From: Cylicocyclus nassatus
Taxonomy: Eukaryota > Nematoda > Chromadorea > Rhabditida > Strongylidae
DNA length: 64,000 nucleotides
NCBI GenBank assembly: GCA_958299035.1
Contig: CATQJL010000001.1
Location: 10,763,817-10,827,816, forward strand
Direction of reading: 5' to 3'
The notes under the pieces were generated by a model, which saw nothing but the letters and a program-made list of their open reading frames with translations, had not been told where the DNA came from and did not search any database. Positions 10,409-21,739 of this stretch are shown piece by piece. The translations under genes were made by a program, and so were the position numbers. Position 1 is the first letter of the stretch. Each line of letters starts with the position of its first letter.

Positions 10409-12190
10409 TGGTATTTTGCGATCTATGTATAGCAGCGCCAATCCAGTCAATCGCTCTTCTGTCGTGGTACTTCGCAAATAATTTTTCAGATATTTCAGAG
10501 ATGAGAACGTCCTTTCCGGCGTTGCTGAAAGTATTCGCTATTTTATTTTCGTGTATTTGACTCAAGCTAAAGCACCTGTTGAGACCGGTAGTGTGGCCAA
10601 AACTTGGAGCAGCGCATGGATAATTGGGAAAAAGGACGCGTCACAGCCATCCAGTGTTCGTAAAAGGTCGTCTTCCAGAGGTGGTGGTGCTTGCATCCAC
10701 TTGCATTTCCATGCCTCATATTCAGTTTCAAATAAAGTGAGGTCTTGGTGAGGCAGGATGGCTTCGTAAAATCCAAACGTCTCTTTGAAGTCTTCGAATG
10801 TTGTCTCTTTGACGAGGCTTGGTAGAAACAGGCGAATTTTCGACGCGAGGGGCGTAGTGAGGAGAAAATCGTTGGTTGAGCTCATCGATCAAGCCAGTTA
10901 GGAAAGGATCGTAAATTTTGGTCTTGAGTTCTTCTGCACCAACCTGAAAGAAAGTTATAGTTCTCCAATCAAATTCAAAGACCTAAGCTTACCATTTCAT
11001 CCCTTTCTCTCAAAAAGTTGCCCAGATTCATCGCTCTCATGTCCTGACACAACCGCCGGAATTCCGCTTGGACTCGACTGAAACGTCCTATTCCTTCATC
11101 CTTCTCCAACCACATCTGCAGCTGCTGTAGTAGCACCTTCTGCTGTTCAAGTGCCTAAATTGCCAGCTTAGAAAAGTCAAGGTGAAAAAGCTAATCAACA
11201 ACCTACCTTAGGGAGAGTGTTACCCGGAGACTGCAGCTGTTCCGAGAGTGTCTTCAGAGCTCCCATTGCGACAGACATGAGGCATAGTGCGAACATGAAT
11301 CGTTCTTCAGCCAAGCATACCGCATAACTGTATGCCTCGGGTTCAGCTTCTGCCAGGTTCGAAAATGCTGCCACAACTGGGATGAAAAGTGATTTGAAAC
11401 TCAGGCATGCCTCAGCTCGCTCCACCCTCGAGTTTCGCACAAACTTCTTAGTGTTCTTCTTTGACTTTCCGGAGCGCTCCTCTCGATCGCGTCCTTCAGC
11501 GCCTGCGTTCTTTTCGGGGAAGTTCGAAAAAAGGAGCTGACTTTAGTCATAACACCGAAAGTATGCTTTATTGGAACGACCGCAGAAGACTTCATTAAAG
11601 TCAGGTTGAGGACATGAGCACAGCAGTGTACATACAATGCACAAGGATAGTGCTGACGAATCTGGCTCTGAACACCCTCCTCGAATACCAGACATTGAAG
11701 TGGCTCCGTCGTAACCTTGCCCGACAAGGTTTCTAAGTTCAAGTCCGCACTCCGCAAGGGTGTTTATGATGAGCTCGGCCAACGCAGGTCCAGTACAGTC
11801 CGCTGCTTCAACGAAAGTTAGAAACTTTTCCTCAACGCAGGTCTTTCCATTTTCATCTTCAGATACAAATCTGACTGATACTGATAGCTGCTCCATCCTC
11901 GCTACATCGCTTGTCTCGTCTGCCAATACCGAGAAATAGCGCGCCTTCTTCACCGAATCCACTATTGATTTCTGGATGAGCCTCCCAGTTATTCCGATAA
12001 CTTCGTTCTGGATCTTACTAGAACTATATTGTGCGTTCCTTCCTCCTCTTCTAAGGTACTCCGCCAGGCTGCTATCATACATCGCTCTGTAACCGAGAAG
12101 CGTACGGAAATTTCCTTCTTCGGGTTGCAGTTCGGCTACACTGCTTTCGGGTACGATAATTGGCCCCACTATCGCGGTGCCCTCTGAACN
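10409..12190 (-). pseudogene. Second hAT transposase copy, inverted and truncated
   Basis: The reverse complement matches 7066-8843 of the complete element almost base for base, introns included. It keeps the shared frameshift in the CETRW motif. It differs by extra bases in short G/C runs: GGG to GGGG beside 12170, GG to GGG near 11683, and CCC to CCCC near 10850. These break the frame further. The match ends at 10409, about 20 codons before the normal stop, so the C-terminus and right terminal inverted repeat are absent. The other end runs into the N gap at 12191. It could be a genuine rearranged copy or an assembly duplicate. Confidence 0.9.
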
Positions 12191-12689
12191 NNNNNNNNNN
12201 NNNNNNNNNNNNNNNNNNNNNNNNNNNNNNNNNNNNNNNNNNNNNNNNNNNNNNNNNNNNNNNNNNNNNNNNNNNNNNNNNNNNNNNNNNNNNNNNNNNN
12301 NNNNNNNNNNNNNNNNNNNNNNNNNNNNNNNNNNNNNNNNNNNNNNNNNNNNNNNNNNNNNNNNNNNNNNNNNNNNNNNNNNNNNNNNNNNNNNNNNNNN
12401 NNNNNNNNNNNNNNNNNNNNNNNNNNNNNNNNNNNNNNNNNNNNNNNNNNNNNNNNNNNNNNNNNNNNNNNNNNNNNNNNNNNNNNNNNNNNNNNNNNNN
12501 NNNNNNNNNNNNNNNNNNNNNNNNNNNNNNNNNNNNNNNNNNNNNNNNNNNNNNNNNNNNNNNNNNNNNNNNNNNNNNNNNNNNNNNNNNNNNNNNNNNN
12601 NNNNNNNNNNNNNNNNNNNNNNNNNNNNNNNNNNNNNNNNNNNNNNNNNNNNNNNNNNNNNNNNNNNNNNNNNNNNNNNNNNNNNNNNN
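12191..12689. other. Assembly gap (499 N)
   Basis: An unbroken run of N. It lies between the truncated inverted hAT copy and composite repeat copy C, so the join across it cannot be trusted. Nothing can be said of its content. Confidence 1.
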
Positions 12690-14149
12690 AATGATGGAAA
12701 AAATGCATTGAGAGCTTAGTGGGAGCTGCAGAAGAATGACCTGATGTTTGACGAAAATAGAAAAAAATTAATGGGTTTCTAATCAAAAGTTTTTTGTACC
12801 ATGGTTAGGGGCCAATTTCTTCTATAATAATTGCCATTGAACCAGGACGTTTCAAAGACCTATTTTTTGGCAAGACCAAAGAGAGTCTATTGTTCTGATT
12901 ATCGATTTCGCTGATTTCCTCTAAAAGAAATTATACTAACTACTGTTGCTGCCAAAATTAGAAAGGAAAATTTAGTCAACAAAGAAACTCTATCGAGCTT
13001 TCCTTATTTTACCATGTCTTTTACCTAGATATGGTTGCAAGATGTTAGAAAATGCAGAAGACTGAAGTTAGTTCTGCTAGAAAAACCAGATTCTTCCATT
13101 TCCTCATCTATATGAGGGTTATGTAGCTTCAAGATTGTAAAAAACTCCTATGTCGCTATTAATAAGAATTTCAGCATTGGTATGGTGCTTGTAATTTCTG
13201 CTGTAATCAGCGATAATTAGCGGCCCTCACCAGATCCAGATCTTTTTGGTTTAATCTTTGCACGAAATCAAGGAATAACAATTTGGGACAAACTAATGAA
13301 AAAAAAACGCAAAAACGCAAATCATGCAGTTCAATCAGAGTTAATCAATCAATTAGAATTTGTTACCTCATGATCAAGTGCTTGAAATGAAAAATAATTC
13401 ACTTTGATGCCATTGTGCTCGAAGTTCCTACCGTAATCCTACAGTATTAGCAAAAAATTTGGAATCGCTTGAAGGAATACCACAATGGTGCGTGCACTAT
13501 AGTATGCAATATATAATATTACTGCTACCTAAAAGTTTGATGAATTACGATGGCTAATGTCTCATGCAAAGCAAAAGTACAAGCCTTCAACCTTCATTTA
13601 CATTCTTCTCATTTTTTTGCAATAGAATTATTCTTTTTTTGTAAAGCACCGCTTTCCTCTGCTCCATTTAAGAAGAACGCTATTATGCTTGTTGTTACTT
13701 TAAATTGCATTTAACATAGGCAGTAAGGCTGAAGTTTTTCCGAAGAGTGCCAGTACATAAGTAATTGGTATACGGAGTTGGATTCTTACCAGAATTACTA
13801 CAAGCATTTTTAGAAGAGATTGTGCATTTACATGACTTCTTGACAAATGGGACTAAAAGCAGTACAAAACGTCCAAGAAGACCACCTAAAACAAAAAGTG
13901 CTTCGAGCTTAACGAGGGCAGGACAGCTGTCAATGGAAAGACTGACTGGACTCGAATACACCAATTCGCGAACGAGACATATGTTCGTCGTTTCAAACCA
14001 CAAGTTTGCCAGTCAAGTTCGTATAACAAAAAAAAATCAGAATGCACGATAGAAGGGTGAAATTTATTTATGCGAAAAGTCCCAGTCAAAGTTACCGCTT
14101 TGCTCGATAGATGCGTTGGAAACTTGCCAAAAGTGCCTTCAAAACATAT
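12690..14149. repeat. Composite repeat CR, copy C (first part)
   Basis: Starts mid-segment after the gap. 12690-13050 matches 2175-2540 and 23615-23760. 13540-14148 matches 2800-3000 followed by 24250-24770. The LTR element at 14150 interrupts it, and it resumes at 16710 exactly where uninterrupted copies continue (compare 9820-9850). No gene is seen. Confidence 0.75.
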
Positions 14150-14524
14150 TGTCGTAGATTACTTACCTAATCTACAACCTTTGTTATTGCAGAATCATAT
14201 TGTATGTTATAATCAGTATCTACTAGCTTGTCTTTGACAAACTTACTGTTCAATGACCACTCAAGCCGCCAGGGCACCCCTCACTGTTCTCGATAGTCTA
14301 CTTGGCGGCGCCTACTTCCATGTAGGCAATCCTTAAACCTGTATGGTACTGTTATTTGCCAGAGGTAAGCATTCAGGTTATCCACGCAAAATAGTGGCAT
14401 AAAAGGGTCTGAATATTCAGTTCTGGTGTTGGTTCGATCAATACCACTATCGTCTATCGTCAGCGGCTGCTCTACTATTTAATGAACAGTTATTAACGTA
14501 GTGTACCAGCTTGGTGTGCCAAAG
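14150..14524 (+). repeat. 5' LTR of the BEL/Pao element
   Basis: Matches 16301-16709. It begins TGTCGTAGATTA with an imperfect mirror TAATCTAC a few bases later, giving a potential terminal hairpin. A TATA-like CATAAAAGG lies near 14399. The 3' boundary is approximate because the two LTR ends have diverged. Confidence 0.8.
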
Positions 14525-14565
14525 GCTTTCACGGGCAGAAGAATTGTAGAAAAGCTCTGATTAGT

Positions 14566-15216
14566 GTGACGGAAAAGCCCACTCACATCGAGTGTGCAGG
14601 AGTACCCTCAGACAACAACCGAATGTGTAGACGACTGATACTTTCGAAGTTTCCAGACTCGCTGAACGAGAAAGTGCTTCGCGAAGAGCAGAATGAAGGG
14701 AAATCATTCACAACTGAGAAGATCCTGGACGTTCTTGAAAACGCTGCCGCTTTAAGGGAAACCCTCGCATTAACTACACCCGCATTCGGGGATTGCAACA
14801 TCACGGGACGCTCTGATCCCAATCAAGAAGTTGATGAGAGGCTGAACTACGAAGAGAACTCAATCGCATACACTTCTAACTATCGACAAGGAGTTACATC
14901 GTTGAGTGATTTGAGTGCTCAATGCATTTGCGGAAGCTATCAGCATGACGCGACGCGATGCACAACATTCCAAACACCATCGGAACGACGTGACGAAGCC
15001 AGGAAACAAAGGCTGGCTTCAAATGTCTACAAATCGGTCATAGGTTCAGTGATTGCACAAGCTCACAGTCACGCTACAAGTGTCAAGGAAACCATCACAC
15101 AGGCGTATGCATGCGTAGCTATTCAGCATCTAGAGGCCCCCAAACAGGCGATAGCAGCAACGATCTGCTCGCGATCAACAACTCCCGAGAGACCCTGTGT
15201 TGGCGCAAATTTTTGA
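14566..15216 (+). pseudogene. BEL/Pao gag-like fragment
   Basis: A 216-codon open frame. Residues ~20-45 (RRLILSKFPDSLNEKVL) match the style of the DUF1759-type gag region of BEL/Pao elements. Around residues 118-131, CICGSYQHDATRC resembles the zinc knuckle, with only one residue between the first two cysteines. The frame ends at 15216 and the protease region continues in another frame from 15247, so the polyprotein is broken. Assignment rests on these motifs and the LTR context. Confidence 0.7.
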
Positions 15217-15246
15217 AATTCTCCATAACAAGAGCACGAAGGAGGA

Positions 15247-15755
15247 ATGCAGCACGTACTGATGACGGCAACTGCATTCGCATACGACTACACTTCGACC
15301 AGCTATAAGCCCGTAACTGTCTTCTTTGATGGAGGTGCACAAAAGAGCTTCATCAATACAAGGAAGACCCAAGCTGTTGGCTTACCAGTGCTGCAAAACA
15401 CCACTTTTGAAATTGGCGGCCTCGAAGGATCTACCGCAAATTTCACATCCAGTAAAGTCCCGCTTACTTTGAGAACAAAGTCTGCTGGAATCGCTGTCAA
15501 GCTGTGAAGATACATACAAAGTCAACACTCACTTCCACGATGAGCACGGCTTGGCTAAGCGCAGAGGATAGAAGGTTGATTCGAAAAAGAAAGATTCGAG
15601 TAGCACAACCGGATCTGAAGACGCGACGGATCACACCGGACTTCTCATTGGTCAAGATCTAATTGATCGATTTATCTTGAGAGATCGACTGTACAATTCT
15701 TCTGTCTGGGCTTATTCTCACTCCCACTGTTTTCCGTCATGCAATCTCCGGAAGC
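15247..15755 (+). pseudogene. BEL/Pao aspartic protease (DUF1758-like) remnant
   Basis: VFFDGGAQKSFI, near 15322-15355, matches the retropepsin active-site region of BEL/Pao elements. The frame stops at 15507. In shifted frames further conserved pieces follow: LLIGQDLIDRF near 15637-15670 and LGLILTPT near 15706-15740. The domain was therefore once complete and has suffered at least one frameshift. No reverse transcriptase follows. Confidence 0.7.
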
Positions 15756-16300
15756 AGTCGTATGTACGGAGTCAAAAGGGAGGAGTATTCGCAGAAGACC
15801 GCAATCACCAGCGCCTCCTACAATCATCCAATTAGTAAAGAAAACTGACTGAAGCAGAAGCCAGCTACAACTGTTGAAGTAACAAACCACCAAGTTTCAA
15901 ACGCCGTGTGAAGGAGCCCGATTGTTCGATTTCGACAAAGAAGCTTGTACAACTAAAGTCACCAACAAAAAGCAAAAGCGATCAACGCGAACAACGCTTT
16001 TGATGGACTGCAGTTCAATCGAAAGTCAAGGACATATGGAGAACCTGTGAAGAAGAATACAGATGCTCAACTGGGATGTTTTGCTTTAGCGTTGCGCATG
16101 GCCCCGAAGGCCGACCACAGCACGATGGCCGACCACCGTACGATTCTCAGACGGAGACAACAAGCCATTGCAGAAATATTGTAATATACTATACGTGACT
16201 TGGCTATGTTGTGATCAGATGATTTTTGATGTTTTCCAAGCTACGTAAATTTCCGTCATTTATATTTTCTTGCTTTCGCGCCTTCCGTCGCGCGCCCCAC

Positions 16301-16709
16301 TGTCGTAGATTAGTTACCTAATCTACAACCTTTGTTACTGCAGAGTCATATCGGTTATAATCAGTATCTACTAGCTTGTCGTTGACAAACGTTACTGTTC
16401 ACTGACCACTTAAGCCGCCAGGTCACCCCTCCAATGTGCTTGATAGTCTACTTGGTGTCGCCTACTTTCATGTAGGCAATCCTTGATTCTGTATGGTACT
16501 GTTATTTGCCAGAGGTGAGGATTCAGGTTATCCACGCCCAAAATAGCATAAAAGGACCTGAATACTCAGTTCTGGTGTTGGTTCGGTTAATACCACTATC
16601 GCCAACGGCTGTTCCGCATATTCACTGTCAACAGTCAGCGGCTGCTCCGCTACTATCTAATAAACAACAGTCACTGATGTAGTGGTACCAGCTTGGTGTA
16701 TACCAAACA
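16301..16709 (+). repeat. 3' LTR of the BEL/Pao element
   Basis: Direct repeat of 14150-14524 that starts at TGTCGTAGATTA and ends at ACA before the CATA flank. It is longer than the 5' LTR through a local duplication of the CAACGGCTG / CAGCGGCTG motif around 16605-16650. Confidence 0.8.
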
Positions 16710-18175
16710 CATAAATTTTTTTTAGCAAATGAGGTAAATTTGCGACAGAATCAACTCAAAGCAGACCCGATACTAAGCACTAACACGAATTACTTCGAGC
16801 CCTAAAAAGTTTTGTCAAAAAGTAGGGCAATTAAGCGTCATTTTTACTTTAAAGGGTCCATCCCGTCATTTTTTGGCTTATGAAAAGGAAATAGTCTCAT
16901 TTTTTGTTTGCTACCTATACCTTATATTTTATGCATTGCCCATTATTCTTATCAATTATGCAAACGCAACGCAGCTGTCAACTGTTTGCATCTGATGTTT
17001 ACATTTGCAAGAACATGGAGTCTGCATACTGTCATTTTTTGTTTGGAGATTTATGTAATTACTAGATGGCAAACCCGGCTCCGCCCGGGGCCAAACTTTG
17101 CACACATACACTTCGGGGCAGGGAGCGTGTCATAGGCTACTTTTCGTTATCGATCGATATCGATTTTATCGATTTTTTGCAAAATTTGAGCTAGGGGGCT
17201 GGGATTTTGCACAGGGGGGTAATCGAACATGCTGATCACCCCCGTGGGGGTGATCAGCATGTTCGATTACCCCCCTGTGCAAAATCCCAGCCCCCTAGCT
17301 CAAATTTTGCAAAAAATCGATAAAATCGATATCGATCGATAACGAAAAGTAGCCTATGACACGCTCCCTGCCCCGAAGTATATGTGTGCCAAGTTTGGTC
17401 CCGATCGGTTCAGAAATAAAAATTTCTATTCCACACATACGTACAGACATACATACAGACAGACATACATACAGACAGACATTCAGCTTTATATATAAGA
17501 TTGAAAAACAATTCTGTTTCTCTTCAAAGTAAAACAATAATTACATACTAATGTGAAATTTGAGATCGAGAGCTTCCAAAGATTTTTTTGAGTCGCACCA
17601 AATCAAAGTAAATGGCAAGTTTGACGTGCGAGCTTGCAAAGAGCTGGTATAGAGAAAGTTTTTTATTTTACCGAAAATTGTCGTAGCAATTCCAAAGATG
17701 TCAGATAATGTAATAAAAAATAATAAACAAAGTATATTTGGAATTATTTACACCTAGCAATTAGCTACAATTAACTGCTAGTAGGTGTGGGCGTGGGCCA
17801 TAGGCATGGAGCTTGCTATGTTTTGTATATAATTTATGCAATTTACGGCAGTGGGAAGAGAAGCTGATTCGATTTGCTCTACTAAAAAAGTAATAAGAAA
17901 AATGTTTTCCCCGCTTGGTGGGAATTCCTTGGAGTCATGCAATGCAGTCTCAAATAGCACGAATTGCTTATGAAATTTGATCTGCCCGAACGTGGAATTG
18001 CTTACTCGTAAACAAACAACTTGTATAGATATGGCGCATGAATGGCGAAAAACAAAACGAGTAGGCATGGTTCCCTGGATTTCTTATTTCCAAAAGCTAT
18101 TTTTCAGAAAAATAAGAATTATTGATTCCATGCAAAACGGAATGGAGAAATGAACGACGATTCAGTTCAAAGTTT
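16710..18175. repeat. Composite repeat CR, copy C (second part)
   Basis: 16727-16840 matches 9850-9960. 16890-17060 matches 25480-25640 and 57720-57880. After the Helitron at 17062-17500, 17505-17660 matches 25650-25800 and 57890-58030. 17850-18165 matches 26890-27200, 37570-37800 and 60735-60970, including TTACTCGTAAACAAACAA. An ORF here (17778-18068, minus) reflects repeat conservation, not a recognised protein. Confidence 0.75.
17062..17500 (-). mobile_element. Non-autonomous Helitron-like element H2
   Basis: On the minus strand the 5' end TCTTATATATAAAGC starts at 17500 and the 3' end CTAG finishes at 17062; the flanks are A and T. A GC-rich hairpin (CCGG...CCGG around GCGGAG) lies just inside the 3' end. 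The interior is a nearly perfect palindrome of ~158-bp arms, 17086-17244 against 17245-17403, centred on CCCCCGTGGGGG. Empty counterparts in CR copies lie near 57885 and 25645. Confidence 0.85.
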
Positions 18176-18179
18176 AATC

Positions 18180-18425
18180 AGCTTTTTGGGATGTTTTCAA
18201 AATGACGGGTCCATAACTCTAAAGTTGGTACGCCCTCGGAAAATTTTTTCTACAAAGCTATCTTAAATTTTTTTAATCTCGAAAAATGGTTCAATCTTTT
18301 CCGAAAAAGCAAAAAGTGCACTATTTTATGACTTAAAACATTTGGCTACTTTCAGAATGTTCGCGACCCATTCTCGGGGAGGAAGGGGGGGAGGGAGGAA
18401 AGGTCCGTCCTCGAATAAGAAGTGA
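18180..18425 (-). mobile_element. hAT terminal remnant
   Basis: The reverse complement begins in a C-rich run followed by GAGAATGGGTCGCGAA. It resembles the subterminal DNA just inside the left end of the complete hAT element (3110-3140). It ends near GTTGGTACGCCC, reminiscent of the terminal GTACGCC motif. A related decayed piece lies at 27360-27510. Termini and TSD are not resolvable. Confidence 0.45.
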
Positions 18426-18719
18426 ATGTGAAGTGGGAATTGACAGATACATATGGGGTGATGATGAGTCTGTAAAGCGACGATTACTTCAACTCTCAAA
18501 AGCAGTCCAGGAATTAACCTCCACTTGTAGGGAGTTTGCCAGATTTTTGTAAGAAAAAGGAGGAATAGGGGATCACAAAGATTATAAATAAAGCTTACAA
18601 GAGCTATTGCACCTATAGGACAAATTTGTAGAAACTACAGCTTTCTGTTTTAAACTCTCAAGGTGTGGAATGGTCAATTAGGAACCGTTATTTTGCTTCA
18701 AAGCGAAGAAGGGTGGAAG

Positions 18720-19045
18720 TTGACGAATTTTAAAGCTGTATTATGTGTTGTTTATACATAATGATATCATTAAAATAAATGCATTGTACAAATTCGAGAA
18801 AAATTAGAAAGAACCCAAAAAGCACAAAAAGACCACCAGAAACACAATGCAGCAGCTCAGTAAGAGCGAAGGACAGCTGACGATGGCAAAACCCGAACGA
18901 ATTCGTTTGCATCCATAACTCTGTCAAGCAAAAACACATGTTCCTTGTGATGGATAACAAATTCGCAAAACTCGGAGAAAACTCTTTCCTCGCAAAACCT
19001 GATTCTTTAATCGAAATTGGGAGGGGGGGGGGGGGAGGGAATAAT
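18720..19045. repeat. CR segment S9, copy C
   Basis: Matches 38640-38915 and 61580-61830. The shared features are CACAATGCAGCAGCTCAGT, ACAGCTGACGATGG, CATGTTCCT and ATAACAAATTCGCA, ending in a G-rich run (19021-19037). Short ORFs such as 38718-38915 and 61712-61933 lie in the same block but are not conserved as protein. Function unknown. Confidence 0.7.
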
Positions 19046-19049
19046 ACTC

Positions 19050-20735
19050 CTATCCAAAATTAGTATTATACTTTCTCGGTTCGGAGGAGAGTGAATGTTA
19101 CTGAGGTAAGTTAATGTGTGGACATTTCCGGTAATACGAATGCGCTAAAAACAGCTTATTTAGTAAGTAGATCTTCCACATTCGACGTAAAAACTCATAC
19201 TTGCCTTCTCCATATCAACGTGCAAATAAAGCAGAAAATTACTGTAGCGCTCTTGTTTGAATTGTCAATTTAGTAACTACAGCCTAAATTAAGAAAGCAG
19301 TAATATGTGGGAAAATGTCGTTTTATTTTTGAAATTCAAAACTTAAGACGTTGTACGAAAAATGTTGGTATGGGAAGATATGGAGGTATGGGTAAAAAAA
19401 TCCCTCGGAACTGACACAGGATCCGAAAGACAGGACTATGGGGAATATTTACATATAATATTGTTGTAATGTTCCTCCATAGTCCTGTATTAATATCAAT
19501 ATATTTACATGATATACATTTAATATTTACAGTTGATACATTAGACTGCTTAAATAGAGAAAAGAGACAAGGAAAAAGTGAGACCGAACAAGTTTCCGTG
19601 ATTATAAAAGAAAAAAGCTTGAATATGACGAATTACCAGCTGCTCTGCTTAGCATGAAAACGGGCTTTTCCAAGGAGGAGTCTTATTTCCGCGCTCTCCA
19701 TTGCACTTGTACACCTTGTTAAAGGACAAAGATGTTTGAAACATTCACTACACGTCATATGGGAGTTTAGTGTGCTCTTCCAAATCCCAGCACATATCTT
19801 ATAATAATAAAATTTCTGTTGAATTTGCAAACGCATACACAGCCAGTCTCACTAGCACTGGCAACAGGCATATGCAGACATTTCAAAATCTCTTAGGATG
19901 GCAAAAGATATGAACACAAAAAATTACGAGACCTTCGTTGCAAAATTGACAGAGCTATACAATATAACAGTGCAAACGGTGAAGCCGTGATCAGCTCATA
20001 GTATCTCGAGATTAGAATCTCTAAACAAGCAAATTTCGAGACCAGGCTGTTACTCGTAAATCTACGGCAATCTAGAAAACTTTGAAGTGCTGCTTCAAAA
20101 CCTTCAATAATACGCCTTAGCAGACTTTAAGCCTTAACGGGACATAAATTTGACGGGTGCCCCTAATCAAAAATGGCGCAAAGGAAGAATGGCATTATAA
20201 TTAATGCGTTAAATCAAATTTCTTCCAAATTTCCAATGAGAGAGAAGCAGGTGAAGTCCTCAAAGACGCTTCTCTCCAATCGCAGACTAATTTGCGACCA
20301 AAGTTTTCTCTGCTTCGTATTGTTGATTTATAGCGTTTGTTATAAATCTAGCGGTATTGTGATTTCAGTATCGATACAAAAAGAACACTCTTCATACCAG
20401 ATCTACATGTGACAAAAGATTTCTCCTAAATTAATCAGTGACTCTACTGGTTTGATTAGTCTTCCTTTTTCTTTAGTTCAAGATAGAGAAGATATCTGCA
20501 AAATAAAAAAACCATCGCCAAAGTTGAAAATTTTAGTGCGGATTTAGATCAGCTGTATAGCATGAGAAAACCAAGAAATTATGTAACGCTATTCAGATGC
20601 AAAAGAACCCAACTCCTTCACTTCGAAGCAATAATTATGTTGGCATTTTGCCTCCAGTGACGTGATGCTCTTTGAGGCCCCTATTTTGATTTTTCATCTC
20701 ATATATGTCACTCTGCACGTCATGAACTCCTAATT
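19050..20735. other. Apparently unique DNA, no clear gene
   Basis: Apart from the candidate exon at 19633-19815 and a small inverted repeat around 19434-19487 (GGACTATGGGG against CCTCCATAGTCC), nothing is recognised. The 79-codon ORF at 20173-20412 has no recognisable features. Confidence 0.5.
19633..19815 (-). CDS. Possible 3' exon of a Cys-rich host protein
   Basis: On the minus strand an acceptor-like ATTCAACAG precedes an open stretch of about 60 codons ending at TAA (19633). It contains CAGIWKSTLNSHMTC, SECFKHLC and PLTRC, so five to six cysteines sit in ~30 residues, as in a small zinc-binding or disulfide-bonded domain. No second copy is seen in the window, and the surrounding 19100-20740 is not obviously repetitive, which favours host DNA. 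Upstream exons (above 19815) were not identified. It may be a chance ORF; no family is recognised. Confidence 0.3.
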   Translation of the reverse strand, partial: KFYYYKICAGIWKSTLNSHMTCSECFKHLCPLTRCTSAMESAEIRLLLGKARFHAKQSSW

Positions 20736-21500
20736 CAAGCCTCTGAGTAACCTCAAGACAAAGCAATTAGTTTTCTAAGATGCCTTATCCAATTTTCTAA
20801 AGCAAAGAAAAAACTTTGCATAAATTACGCAAAAAGAAAAGAATGTGAAGCGCAGCAAGTTGTCTTATAGAAAAACACAGCGAGGCTTAGCTGCTAAGCG
20901 AGTGCTTAACGAACTTGCAAAAACTGCGTGCTCGTTCACAAAAGAAGGCTGGAACATATGTCCTAACAAACAGTAAGAATTCGAGATGACGAAAATGAAT
21001 TTGTTGTACAAAAAGGTAGGAATGAATGAAGATATGTTAGGCTATAAGATGAAAAAAAACCGAAAGGTATTGCACTAGAATGTATTGTTCGAGAAAAATT
21101 GAATAGCAGTCAATATGGTGACAGCATGCACTTTCAGTTTATTTGGAGTCAGTTCTAGCTTCAGAGGAAAAAGAGGGTGAAATTGCGAAGTAAGCATATG
21201 ATCCTTGCGGATTAATTGTTGAACCATAATGTAAGCCATTTCCCATTGCAAGTCATTCGGATAGCATTACATTGTTTCAAAACCTTTTCTTCAGAACGAA
21301 TATGTGAATTTAAGAAAATCACGAAATAACAGAAAATAATTTTAATATCTTTGCGTTGTCGTTAACTTTCCTACAGATGTCATTTGGTGCGCGCTTGACA
21401 AGGCATTGGAAAATGTTGAGGAGGATAAAATGCCTTATTGTTAGCCGTTGCAGAAGCTTTTTTCTGCGATCGCCGACGCAAAAATGCAGAGAAGAATCAG
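20736..21500. repeat. CR segment S13 and an associated repeat
   Basis: 20740-21060 matches 27520-27830, for example AGCGCAGCAAG, GCTTAGCTG and GGAACATATGTC at the same spacing. 21360-21490 is the reverse complement of 31085-31225 and partly of 29830-29970, around TTTTGCGTCG and ATGACATC. No gene is seen. Confidence 0.65.
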
Positions 21501-21739
21501 AAAGCTAAATTAACTCCATGCGCTGAAGTAAAAAGCCCAGCATCCTGCAGTGAAGGAAATGCCTCTTCCATTTGCAACATTTTGCTATTTGACCGAAGAT
21601 TTTCGCTGTTTTCAATTATTTTGGGGGTGTGGCGGGGTTTCTTACACCCCAAAACTTCAAAGGGGTGTGACGACAGCCACAACAGGGTAACAGCTGAAAA
21701 TCTTTCAAGCCGATGCGCTGACAGCTATACACTGTTTCA

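Larger units (their letters stand above)
14150..16709 (+). mobile_element. BEL/Pao-type LTR retrotransposon, internally deleted
   Basis: Two direct LTRs (TGT...ACA) flank gag-like and aspartic protease-like coding remnants. Reverse transcriptase, RNase H and integrase are missing, so it is non-autonomous. CATA at 14145-14148 and 16710-16713 is probably the remnant of the 4-5 bp TSD usual for BEL/Pao. The element sits inside CR copy C. The LTRs differ by many substitutions and a ~30-bp indel, so the insertion is old. Confidence 0.85.

Noticed and set aside
12160..12786. ORFs of ~180-205 codons
   Set aside because: They consist almost entirely of the N gap.
17778..18068. Minus-strand ORF with a stretch similar to the ORF at 26817-27179
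   Set aside because: The similarity follows from nucleotide identity of repeat segment S8; other copies (37658, 60833) are frameshifted, so there is no sign of protein-level constraint.
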